Source: Ignavibacteriota bacterium (GTDB lineage: Bacteria > Bacteroidota > Ignavibacteria > Kapaibacteriales > UBA2268). From it: DNA of 33,502 nt. The stretch is taken from contig JACRLY010000043.1 of assembly GCA_016219595.1 (NCBI GenBank), forward strand, positions 1 to 33,502. The letters run 5' to 3'. The notes beneath the pieces were generated by a model that saw only the letters and a program-made list of their open reading frames with translations, was not told the origin of the DNA and did no database searches. The position numbers were made by a program, and so were the translations under genes. Positions 15,492-24,098 of this stretch are shown here, piece by piece; positions within the stretch are counted from its first letter, which is position 1, and every line of letters starts with the position of its first letter.

Positions 15492-16584
15492 TGAAGAGGA
15501 TAGGGATTTGACAACCTATCCAAATGGACCGGCTATTATTTCTTCTCAGGATGTTCATTGTGTATACAAAGACACTGATTTACAATTATACAATGGACAT
15601 AGCCAGCAAAATTTAACCGATTCAGGTTATCCGATGAGAATTCAATATGAACAAACTGCATATTTATATGATAATGAATTATATAAAGATATGGTAATCC
15701 TTCGATATAAATTAATAAATATGTCAACAGATACATTAAGAGACTGCTGGATTGGTATGATTTCAGACAATGATTTAAAAATATCGGGACCTGATTCGGG
15801 ACAGGTGAATGATGTAGCAAAACGTTATGCAGTCGATGAATCATTAAATCTTTGTATTACCTGGAGTGATATTAATAAAGGAGAAGCCGGAAAGGGATTC
15901 GGTTACTTAGGAAATTCGTTGCTCGAATCACCTGCCGTTGACCAAAATGGAAATATAAGGAAAGATAAATCATTTTTTGCACCAGAGGAACAATTAGGAT
16001 TAAAAACTACAAAATTATTTAATATTAGTGAAGATGCTACAATTTTACAAAATTTATACTATCAACTTTCATCAGGGAAACATTCAATAAATATTGAAAA
16101 TGAGGATTTGAGGTTATTGCAGTCAACCGGTCCTTTCAACATGAATCCTAATGATACTGCAGTTTGTGCATACATGATTAACTTTGCAAATACTGTTAGT
16201 GGAGATGAAGCTACAGGTTCACTGACCGATATTCAGAATTTGATTACAAATGTAATTAATGGAAGAGATTTATATTATAACAAACGGCTCATTTCAGGGA
16301 TTGAAGAGGGAAATAAAATACCCGGAGAATTTAATATTACAAACATCTATCCTAATCCGGCTGACTCTAAAGTTAATATTGAATTTAATGTATCTAATGA
16401 TGGAAAAGTTAATGTAGAATTGTTAGATGTATTGGGAAATCGTTTAAATGGCGTTAATAAGGATTGCGATAGCGGATTGAATCAAATTACAATTAATACT
16501 AATGAGTTGCCGTCTGGTAATTATATTATAAAAATCAATAATTCAGGAACAAGTTTGACAAGATTATTATCAGTATTAAAATAA
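15490..16584 (+). CDS. T9SS-exported protein, C-terminal part with sorting domain
   Basis: The continuation, in the +1 frame, of the protein starting at 15066. After NEEDRDLTTYPNGPAIISSQ comes a long domain with strand-like segments (DMVILRYKLINMSTDTL, WIGMISDNDLKI) that I do not recognise by function. The end, YPNPADSKVNIEF...LPSGNYIIKI...LLSVLK, is a clear T9SS type-A sorting domain, so the intact product would be exported and anchored or released at the cell surface. A TTG at 15460 could start an automated call but is not a credible start. The stop lies 3 bp before the ATPase gene, suggesting co-transcription. Confidence 0.82.
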   Translation, partial: NEEDRDLTTYPNGPAIISSQDVHCVYKDTDLQLYNGHSQQNLTDSGYPMRIQYEQTAYLYDNELYKDMVILRYKLINMSTDTLRDCWIGMISDNDLKISGPDSGQVNDVAKRYAVDESLNLCITWSDINKGEAGKGFGYLGNSLLESPAVDQNGNIRKDKSFFAPEEQLGLKTTKLFNISEDATILQNLYYQLSSGKHSINIENEDLRLLQSTGPFNMNPNDTAVCAYMINFANTVSGDEATGSLTDIQNLITNVINGRDLYYNKRLISGIEEGNKIPGEFNITNIYPNPADSKVNIEFNVSNDGKVNVELLDVLGNRLNGVNKDCDSGLNQITINTNELPSGNYIIKINNSGTSLTRLLSVLK

Positions 16585-16587
16585 TTG

Positions 16588-18672
16588 ATGAATTTGAAAG
16601 AAATAAATATAGTAACTCATGAATATGATGAGTTATTCCAAAATAGATTAAATGAGCTGAAAAAGGGTAAAGGCTCGATTATATGTATTTCTGGAGAAAC
16701 CGGATTCGGAAAAACACATCTCCTGAAATATTTTCATGATGCGGCAGGTTCAGTTTCAAAACCGGCTCCAACTTCTGTTTTTGTGCAGTGTGATGCTCCT
16801 ATAGGCACATTCAAGATTGGAAATTTACAGCCTATGCTTCCATTTTCACGCGCTATTGAAAAAATATTGTCAAAAACAAAAGAGGAAAAATCAGCCGAAA
16901 AGAAATTCGCAAAGAGTATAGGTATGACAATCCTAGCGACTTTACCGATTGCCGGAGAAGTATTCTATGCAGTTAAAGAGTTAAGTAAGGATTGGAGGCA
17001 ATATAAAAAGGATAAATCCTCCCTGACATTTAACAAGATTAACACCGTTACGGCAGAATATTACGATAGTATTGTATCTTTTACAGATAACATCCCATTG
17101 GTAATTTTAATTGATGATATTCACTGGTGTGATATCCAATCTGTTGAACTTCTCTCGCACCTGGCGACTAACATTTTAAAAATTCCACTTTTGATTGTCG
17201 TAGCATTCAGAACCAGTATTTTGCAAAGTCATGCATCACCGCTGAATAATTTTATAAAACAATTTCAATCAGAAAAAAATTCTGTTTTCTTTATTGAACT
17301 GAACGGATTCTCAAAAGAGCATGTTAAAAAGTATATAAAATTATCCTTAAAGAATTACAAGGATAATGAGAAATTCGAAGAGTGGATTTATTCCCAGACT
17401 GATGGAATCCCGGGTTCGATTAATGAATTCATTAGATACGTTGAAAGCAGGTCTCCATTTGATGAAAAAGGAAATCTAAAATCAGATTTTCTTGCTGATT
17501 CCAATATACCTACTTCTGTACAGACCGCTTTTTCACAGTCGGTGGGTAACCTTAGTGACGAGGATACTAACATACTTGCCATCTGCAGTATGGAAGGCAG
17601 GGAATTTACTGCCTATATCATATCACAATTATTAAATACGGATATATTAACGGCTATTAAAAAATTGAGAAGCCTCCAAAACAGAACAGGCATAATAAGA
17701 AGCGTTGGGACACAGTTGAGATATGGAATAAAAAGCACAACATACGAATTTACCCAGGCATATTATCATAACTTGTTCGAAAAATCTCTTGAATATGAAG
17801 AATATATTGCACTTCACAGTCAGATTGCATCAATTTTGAGACAAAGATATGAGGATACCGAATCAGAAACTTTGAAACAGGAAATAGCACCTTATCTTGC
17901 CGCTCACAGTGCCGAATCCGGGGATAAGGAAACAGCAAAATCAATGCTGTTGATTGCGGCACAATCTGCTGAAAAATTCGGTAATTCAGGTATTATACAG
18001 GAATATTATAACAATTACACTTCAATTGATAAAACAGAAATTTCTGAAAATGAAAGTAATCCTGAAGAGGAAGCACTCAAGGACCTGCTCAGAAAATCTC
18101 AATTAAGTAATTATGATTTTGAATCGAAAAATGAGATTGATAATGAATCCGGTAATGAGTCTAAACCTGAGTCCCAGGATTTCCTTGCTATAAGAAAAAC
18201 TATTGTGGATTATTATCATAAAGGGAATTATAATTCTGCGGCTGACCTGGCTTTATCTTATATAGACTCACAATCCGGCGGATTGACTATTTCAGATAAA
18301 TCCCAGTTGTATGCACTCATTATCAAATCATATATTGAATCCGGTGATTTGGAGAAGGCAGAAACCTATTGTAATACAGCGATAAATATGATTGAAAACA
18401 ATCCTGACATTGTAGGGGAAAGTTTTTTATTTAATGTTTGTTCAATTTTGTATTCTATAAAAAAACAGGATGAAAAAGCTTTGTGGTATTTATCGGAAGC
18501 AACAAGGAAGGCAATGTCTCTGCCACCTGAATTAAAATTGTTAACTTTAACCAATATTGCTTTGCTTACAGAGAAAAATAAATCAGGTAATTCCGGTAAA
18601 TATTTTGATGCTGCCAGAAAAATCAGCTATGCCTTGAACTTCAATGAATTTGCATCTGATGTATTTAAATAA
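16588..18672 (+). CDS. P-loop ATPase (AAA_16-like) with C-terminal helical repeats
   Basis: A 694-residue cytoplasmic protein. The Walker A is GETGFGKT (residues 36-43) and the Walker B is LVILIDDIHW (171-180), the ILIDDIHW form typical of AAA_16/STAND-type ATPases found in signalling proteins and large regulators. An alpha-helical region follows. The last 250 residues have TPR-like helix pairs (DFLAIRKTIVDYYHKGNYNSA, ALIIKSYIESGDLEKAETYC). No DNA-binding, cyclase or kinase domain is visible. The ATG follows the T9SS gene's stop by 3 bp; a TTG just before it is also in frame. Tight linkage to a surface protein is unusual for this family. Its effector function is unknown. Confidence 0.83.
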   Translation: MNLKEINIVTHEYDELFQNRLNELKKGKGSIICISGETGFGKTHLLKYFHDAAGSVSKPAPTSVFVQCDAPIGTFKIGNLQPMLPFSRAIEKILSKTKEEKSAEKKFAKSIGMTILATLPIAGEVFYAVKELSKDWRQYKKDKSSLTFNKINTVTAEYYDSIVSFTDNIPLVILIDDIHWCDIQSVELLSHLATNILKIPLLIVVAFRTSILQSHASPLNNFIKQFQSEKNSVFFIELNGFSKEHVKKYIKLSLKNYKDNEKFEEWIYSQTDGIPGSINEFIRYVESRSPFDEKGNLKSDFLADSNIPTSVQTAFSQSVGNLSDEDTNILAICSMEGREFTAYIISQLLNTDILTAIKKLRSLQNRTGIIRSVGTQLRYGIKSTTYEFTQAYYHNLFEKSLEYEEYIALHSQIASILRQRYEDTESETLKQEIAPYLAAHSAESGDKETAKSMLLIAAQSAEKFGNSGIIQEYYNNYTSIDKTEISENESNPEEEALKDLLRKSQLSNYDFESKNEIDNESGNESKPESQDFLAIRKTIVDYYHKGNYNSAADLALSYIDSQSGGLTISDKSQLYALIIKSYIESGDLEKAETYCNTAINMIENNPDIVGESFLFNVCSILYSIKKQDEKALWYLSEATRKAMSLPPELKLLTLTNIALLTEKNKSGNSGKYFDAARKISYALNFNEFASDVFK

Positions 18673-18698
18673 AAAAAGACAGAACGAAATCCTGTCCT
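18671..18698 (-). terminator. Terminator of the small Gln-rich protein gene
   Basis: On the minus strand, AGGACAG pairs with CTGTCTT (7 bp, one G-U) around a 9-nt loop and is followed by T residues. It lies about 46 bp past the stop of the gene at 18745-18966 and touches the end of the convergent ATPase gene. Confidence 0.7.
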
Positions 18699-18744
18699 AT
18701 TCCATAACAAATTATTTATCGAATCAAATTATAAAAAAATGTTT

Positions 18745-18966
18745 TTATACTTTAATATCGAGAAATCCTTTTTCAAGCTGGTCTTTTGCTGTTTGCTGTA
18801 TTTGTTGTTGCGGCTGAGCCGTAGCTAATACCTGCAAAACCTGTTTCTGAGTGCTTTCAGCACCGACAGCTTCTTTTATCACATCCTTCTGGATTTCATT
18901 TTGTACTGTAATCTGCGGTTTTTCTGTCGCATTTACATCTTGTTCTGTTACTTTGTCTATTGTCAT
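18745..18966 (-). CDS. Small Gln-rich hypothetical protein
   Basis: A 73-residue soluble, polar protein with no signal peptide, membrane segment or Cys. It is rich in Gln, Val, Glu and Lys, with a run near residues 47-57 (TAQPQQQIQQT) and the end LEKGFLDIKV. I take it as real because AGGAG lies 6 nt before the ATG, one of the best ribosome-binding sites in the window, and because a terminator follows. Family and function are not recognised. Its amphipathic, Gln-rich build suggests a helical or adaptor-like protein, but this is only an impression. Confidence 0.68.
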   Translation of the reverse strand: MTIDKVTEQDVNATEKPQITVQNEIQKDVIKEAVGAESTQKQVLQVLATAQPQQQIQQTAKDQLEKGFLDIKV

Positions 18967-19124
18967 AACTTTCTCCTGATTATTGGAGTAATATTTACCT
19001 TTTGAATTTATTATCGGCTTTTTTTTGCAATACTTTAATTTTTTTATAAAATTTATTTTAATTTAATCTAATATTATGCAAAATAAGCAATTAAGAATAA
19101 TTAATTATATTAAATTTTATTGAA

Positions 19125-19937
19125 TTAATTTATTTTTTTTAAAATATAGGAGGCTTCCAGGCTGAAAAATGTTTTAATTAACGGTAAAAATGAAACCGGG
19201 GTAAGTTTGATAGTAGGAAGCCCGAATTTCATTTTAAAAACAGGTCTAAGCAGATAAAACTCTGATTTTACGATTTCAAATCCAGCTTCAGAAGCAGCTT
19301 TAATAAATTTATTGACAGTTAACCTGATAACTTGTAATCTTTTGATTTCAGCTATATCATATGGGTGTCCTGAAGAAATTAATTTATGAAATATAAAATT
19401 CGGGAGTAAATGTATATATGGGAATCTGCCCCAAAATTTCCTGATAATGTGCTGGTGTCCTCCAAATGGGGTGTGATAAGGAGGGAAAGTTATGTATAAG
19501 AAAGCATTATTTTTCATGAATTTTTTTAAATTCAAAAGAGACTCTTTTGTATTGTCCAAATGTTCAATCACATCTCTGAGTATAACAAGGTCAGCAGTCT
19601 CTTCCCAATTTTCAAGCGGGTTGTCTGTCGTTATATTATGTGTTTTATATTCGATATTATGCTGTGCCAATTCTGAAATTTTATTGCCTATATTCAGTCT
19701 TCCGGGGTCAATATCGGTGCCTAATGCTTTTTTTGCACCTGCTTCAACCAATGCAGTCAGAACTCCTCCTTCACCACATCCTACTTCAACAATCGTTGAA
19801 TTATTAATTTCAATCCGGTTTCTTAATAAATATGGAACAATTACTTCTCTAGACAATCTATACTGATAATTCCAATAGTATTTGGCTGAATCGATAATAT
19901 TCGAAGAACTATTAACTAAATCTATAATATTATTCAT
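19125..19937 (-). CDS. Class I SAM-dependent methyltransferase
   Basis: A 270-residue Rossmann-fold methyltransferase. Motif I is VEVGCGEGG (residues 49-57), followed by the acidic loop GTDIDPGR and the strand DLVILRDVIEHLDN, which is the methyltransferase-11/23 pattern. ITFPPYHTPFGGHQH follows and is often seen in enzymes acting on surface sugars or lipids. The C-terminal third is rich in aromatic and hydrophobic residues and may hold a membrane-facing or acceptor region. The substrate is unknown. It is divergent from the GT4 gene (148 bp between starts), which suggests a shared role in glycan or glycolipid synthesis. Confidence 0.88.
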   Translation of the reverse strand: MNNIIDLVNSSSNIIDSAKYYWNYQYRLSREVIVPYLLRNRIEINNSTIVEVGCGEGGVLTALVEAGAKKALGTDIDPGRLNIGNKISELAQHNIEYKTHNITTDNPLENWEETADLVILRDVIEHLDNTKESLLNLKKFMKNNAFLYITFPPYHTPFGGHQHIIRKFWGRFPYIHLLPNFIFHKLISSGHPYDIAEIKRLQVIRLTVNKFIKAASEAGFEIVKSEFYLLRPVFKMKFGLPTIKLTPVSFLPLIKTFFSLEASYILKKIN

Positions 19938-20085
19938 TAATTATATTACTATTTTTGTAAAATTAATTTGGCGTGCAAAAAAAATTCGCCTTATGATATT
20001 TTTAAAAGTTTACAGTGGATTAAGACTTTTAAACAAATTTTAAATTTTAAATCTTTTAACTTTATCTCAATTTTTTATTAATCTA

Positions 20086-21216
20086 ATGCGAATTGCATTT
20101 TTATCGGTTTTCTATCCTTACAGAGGCGGAATATCTCAATTCAATGCCTGTGTATTCAGGGCACTGGAAAAGAATAATGAAATCCGGGCATATAATTTTA
20201 AAAAATTATATCCGAATTTATTATTTCCTGGGAAAACTCAATTTGTCAATGAGTCTGATACTGCTGATAAAATTAATTCTTTTAGAATACTGAATTCCAT
20301 AAATCCTATAAGCTTTATTAAAACTGCAAAAGAAATTGAAAAATTTAATCCTGATTTATTATTAATGGATTATTGGCTTCCATTCTTTGCTCCCGCTTTT
20401 GGATTTATTAGTAATAAATTAAGAAAAAAAGGTGTAAGTACTATCAGTATTTTAAGCAATGTTATTCCACATGAACGGAAACCCAGAGATATATCATTAA
20501 CAAAATATTTTCTAAACAGATGCGATGGATTTATCGTACTTGCTGATTCAGTCAAGAATGATTTATTGACATTAAAACCTGAGGCAAAATATAGACAACA
20601 CCCTCATCCGAATTATGAGCATTTCGGAGCTAAGATTCAGAAAGAAAGAGCAAGAGAAATTCTTGGAATACCAAATGAGAAAAAAATTATCCTTTTTTTT
20701 GGACTAATCAGGAAATATAAAGGACTCGATATACTTATCAAAGCTATCGGCGAATTGCCGGATGATTATTTTCTACTTGCTGTCGGGGAAGTATACGGAA
20801 AAGAAGATGAGTATAATAATTTAATTAAAGAATCGGGAATTAACAACAGGGTAAAATTTGTCAATCAATACATAAGCGATAGTGAAGTTTCACCCTATTT
20901 TTCTTCGGCGGATGTATGCGTACTGCCTTACAGAAGCGCCACACAAAGCGGTATTATAGGAATTGCTTATCATTTCGGATTGCCAGTAATTACAACCGAT
21001 GTTGGTGGGTTAAGGGAAGTTGTAGAACCTTTTGACACAGGTATAATAATACCTTTTGCAGATGTATCTATATTAAAAGATAATATTGAAACTTATTTTG
21101 TAAATCATCTCTATAAAAATTTTACCTCAAATATCGAAAAATTCAAACAAAAATATACATGGGAAAGTTTTGTAAAAGAAATAGAAGAACTTTTTTATAA
21201 AATCAAGGGTAAATAA
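20086..21216 (+). CDS. Family 4 glycosyltransferase (GT-B fold)
   Basis: A 376-residue retaining GT-B glycosyltransferase. The N-terminal acceptor domain starts MRIAFLSVFYPYRGGISQFN. The C-terminal donor domain shows KKIILFFGLIRKYKGLDILI, VKFVNQYISDSEV, the stretch VCVLPYRSATQSGIIGIAY-HFGLPVI, and TTDVGGLREVV. In place of the usual first Glu of E-x7-E it has a Ser/Gly-rich loop (ATQSG), a variant seen in some sugar transferases of this family. Donor and acceptor are not readable. It is divergently placed from the SAM methyltransferase. A hairpin without U-tract lies 14 bp after the stop. Confidence 0.9.
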   Translation: MRIAFLSVFYPYRGGISQFNACVFRALEKNNEIRAYNFKKLYPNLLFPGKTQFVNESDTADKINSFRILNSINPISFIKTAKEIEKFNPDLLLMDYWLPFFAPAFGFISNKLRKKGVSTISILSNVIPHERKPRDISLTKYFLNRCDGFIVLADSVKNDLLTLKPEAKYRQHPHPNYEHFGAKIQKERAREILGIPNEKKIILFFGLIRKYKGLDILIKAIGELPDDYFLLAVGEVYGKEDEYNNLIKESGINNRVKFVNQYISDSEVSPYFSSADVCVLPYRSATQSGIIGIAYHFGLPVITTDVGGLREVVEPFDTGIIIPFADVSILKDNIETYFVNHLYKNFTSNIEKFKQKYTWESFVKEIEELFYKIKGK

Positions 21217-21230
21217 TAAATATTGAAAGA

Positions 21231-21260
21231 GTTATAATTCCACTTTTATCTGATTATAAC
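21231..21260 (+). terminator. Hairpin after the GT4 gene
   Basis: GTTATAAT (21231-21238) and ATTATAAC (21253-21260) form a perfect 8-bp AT-rich stem with a 14-nt loop, 14 bp after the GT4 stop. The following run is of A, not T, so terminator function is uncertain. Confidence 0.3.
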
Positions 21261-21392
21261 AAAAAAATTCAGGTTAATAATTTTATTTCTCAATTCAATA
21301 TATTGAATTAATTCCTTGAACGGTATGATTATTGTTATTAAAATCAAATAGTTGTAAAATTTTGTTTAAAAAATAATGCCTGAGATTATGAA

Positions 21393-23870
21393 ATGGCAGA
21401 AAATTTAAAACACAAGCATGGTTTGTCTCATAAGCAATCTATAAGAAAAGCTTCTGGAAGACATAGGCTTATTCATGAATCAATCCCTGAAAAAAATATT
21501 CAACATTCACTTAACTCAAATTATTCTTTAATTATTTCAATCGACGGTGACATTTTATTTGCCAATGACGGAACACTTGAAAAGTTAGGATTTGATGGAA
21601 AGAAATCAAATGTCCATAATTATTATTCATTAATTGGAAACGAAGATGCTAAAAATTTTAAAAAGGTCTTAAAAAAATTAATTAAGACTGGGAATTATGA
21701 ATCGGAAGTATTAAATCTCTCAGTAAATAATAAATCAAATTCAAAAATCACTCAGGTTATAGACTTTTTCGAAATTAAAGACGAACAATATTTCAGAATA
21801 ACGTTAGAAAATAAAGAAGAGAGATTGAAACTTGAGTTAGAACTGAACAAAACAAAAAGATTTTTAGAGGGAATAATTAATAATTTACCTGTTACTGTTT
21901 TTGTTAAGGATGCAAAGCAAGGAAGATTTTTAATATGGAACGAAAAATGTGAAACATTATTCGGATTAAAATCGGAGGATGCGTTAGGTAAAACGGATTT
22001 TGATTTTTTCCCAAAGGAACAGGCAGAATTTTTCAGAAAAAAAGATATTGAGGTATTGGAATCAGGGAAAGTGATAGAAATACCGGAAGAACCTATAGAC
22101 AGCCCTTTGTTAGGCAGAAGATACCTTCACACCATCAAAGTGCCCATATATGATGATAATAACATACCGGTTTTCCTGTTAGGATTTTCAGAAGATATTA
22201 CTGACAGGTTAGCTGCGGAAGAAGCAAGAAAAATTAGTGCTGCATTATATACAAGTTTATTCGAAAGACTCCCGATAGGTTTATATAGGTCAAAAAAGGA
22301 CGGTACCATTTTAGAAGCAAATCCTGCTTTAGTCAAGATGCTTGGATATCCAAGCAGAGAAAAATTCCTAGAGCAAAATACTAAGGATATTTATCCTGAT
22401 GAAAAGATTAGAATTGACTCCATTGGAAAAATAAAGAAGAAAGGCCAGGTATATGATTTTGTAGTTCCTCTGAAAAAGATGGATGGAAACATCATCTGGG
22501 TCAGGGATAAAACGCAATTAATAGAAGATGAAATAAATGAGGAATGTTATGAAGGCTTCCTTGAAGATTTCACAGCAAGGAAACAGGCAGAGGAGGCATT
22601 GATTGAGAGTGAAAGTAAGTTCAGAAGCATGTTTGAACAATCTTTGGATGGACTCTTGTTAATGAATGATAAAGGAAAAGTTATTGAATGTAATGTAGCG
22701 GCTGAAAAAATTCTTGGATACCCTTTTGAACTGATTAATGATAAACCTGTATATGATATTTTGTTTGATGTTACTCCACAAGAATTAAAAAATCCGGATT
22801 TATATGAAAATCTAAAAAATTCATTTATCAGTTATTTTGAAACAGGGATTTATCCATGGGAAAAGAAATGGGTCGAAAGAAATATTGAATTAAATGATGG
22901 TACTAAAAGAGCTATTACATCACTTATATTTCCGATTAAAACAAATAACAGGTTAATATTTTGTAAAATCTTAGATGATATTACGGAAAGAAAAAAAGCT
23001 GAAGAAGAAGTAAATAATCTCAACCGTAGTCTTGAAAATAAAATAATGGAAAGGACTGCAATGCTTAGAAAATCTCTGCTTGAGTTAAACGAAGAGATAG
23101 AACTAAGGAAAAAAGCAGAGAAGAAATTAACTGATGCAAAAGAAAAAATAACAGAAGCATTTAAAAAAGAGAGAGAGTTAAGCGAATTAAAATCGCGTTT
23201 CATATCTATGATATCACATGAATACAGAACACCATTAACAATAATAATGACCTCGACTTTTTTGCTTGAGAAATATTATAATGTACAGGATTCAGAAAAA
23301 TTCGGTGAGAAAATCGATATGATACAAAGTTCTGTTCAGAATATGGCTCAGATGCTCGAAAATGTTCTGCTGGTTGGAAAAGGTGAAAAAGGTTCAGTCA
23401 GAACCCGCTTAAAAAATTGTAACGTAGAAAATCTTTGCGAACAGGTTATTGAGGAAGTTCAAATAATAAATAAGTATGGGCACAATATTGAATTGTTGAT
23501 TAACGGCGATTTCAAAAATGTTAAAACCGATGAAATGATGTTGCATTCTATATTGATAAATTTATTAATAAATTCAGTGAATTATTCGCCGGGTAATGAA
23601 GATATCAGATTAGATTTAAAAGAAATCAAATCAGGAATCGAAATAAAAATAATTGACCAGGGAATTGGAATACCTCCTACCGAAAAGCCATTTATATTTG
23701 ATTCTTTTTTCAGAGGAACAAATACAGGTATCAGTCCGGGATTTGGAGTCGGTTTGACAATTGTAAGAACTTGTGTTGAAGAACTTAAGGGTGAAATATC
23801 CGTTACCAGTGAATTATACAAAGGAACTACTGTAACCGTTAATTTGCCTTACATTGTAGATTATGTATAG
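21393..23870 (+). CDS. Multi-PAS sensor histidine kinase
   Basis: An 825-residue two-component sensor kinase with no membrane segment, so probably cytoplasmic. Four PAS-like domains can be seen, beginning near residues 40 (YSLIISIDGDILFAND), 160 (IINNLPVTVFVKD), 290 (LFERLPIGLYRS) and 410 (MFEQSLDGLLLMND). Each of the last three ends in a PAC motif such as GFSEDITDR. A coiled coil follows, at about 545-600. The HisKA box is MISHEYRTPL with His609. The HATPase domain has LINLLINSVNYSPGN, DQGIGIPP and FGVGLTIV. The signal is unknown. The response regulator at 26189 is a plausible partner, although nadE lies between them. The PAS domains show no heme or flavin residue that I can confirm. Confidence 0.93.
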   Translation: MAENLKHKHGLSHKQSIRKASGRHRLIHESIPEKNIQHSLNSNYSLIISIDGDILFANDGTLEKLGFDGKKSNVHNYYSLIGNEDAKNFKKVLKKLIKTGNYESEVLNLSVNNKSNSKITQVIDFFEIKDEQYFRITLENKEERLKLELELNKTKRFLEGIINNLPVTVFVKDAKQGRFLIWNEKCETLFGLKSEDALGKTDFDFFPKEQAEFFRKKDIEVLESGKVIEIPEEPIDSPLLGRRYLHTIKVPIYDDNNIPVFLLGFSEDITDRLAAEEARKISAALYTSLFERLPIGLYRSKKDGTILEANPALVKMLGYPSREKFLEQNTKDIYPDEKIRIDSIGKIKKKGQVYDFVVPLKKMDGNIIWVRDKTQLIEDEINEECYEGFLEDFTARKQAEEALIESESKFRSMFEQSLDGLLLMNDKGKVIECNVAAEKILGYPFELINDKPVYDILFDVTPQELKNPDLYENLKNSFISYFETGIYPWEKKWVERNIELNDGTKRAITSLIFPIKTNNRLIFCKILDDITERKKAEEEVNNLNRSLENKIMERTAMLRKSLLELNEEIELRKKAEKKLTDAKEKITEAFKKERELSELKSRFISMISHEYRTPLTIIMTSTFLLEKYYNVQDSEKFGEKIDMIQSSVQNMAQMLENVLLVGKGEKGSVRTRLKNCNVENLCEQVIEEVQIINKYGHNIELLINGDFKNVKTDEMMLHSILINLLINSVNYSPGNEDIRLDLKEIKSGIEIKIIDQGIGIPPTEKPFIFDSFFRGTNTGISPGFGVGLTIVRTCVEELKGEISVTSELYKGTTVTVNLPYIVDYV

Positions 23871-24053
23871 GAAATGTTGTCAGTTAAATATTTTTGAAAT
23901 TCTGATTATCTGAATAATTTTTTTTAAATCGTAAGACCACACTCAAAATCCAGTAAATTCTAATTAACAAATCAAAGGTTATGGTGATTATAATAATACA
24001 CATCATAGCTTGAAAAATAATAACTTAAGTGCAATTAATTGATAAAATTTGCT

Positions 24054-24061
24054 TATTTTTG
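24054..24061 (+). promoter_or_regulatory. Candidate -7 box for nadE (TATTTTTG)
   Basis: TATTTTTG matches TAnnTTTG and would start transcription about 30 nt before the nadE ATG. No clear -33 TTTG at the expected distance. Confidence 0.4.
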
Positions 24062-24098
24062 TGTAAGTAGTTAATTATCAAAGGGAAATTATTTCTGA

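Noticed and set aside
15478-15495. Programmed ribosomal frameshifting in the T9SS protein
   Set aside because: No slippery sequence, pseudoknot or conserved signal is seen, and this family has no known programmed shift.
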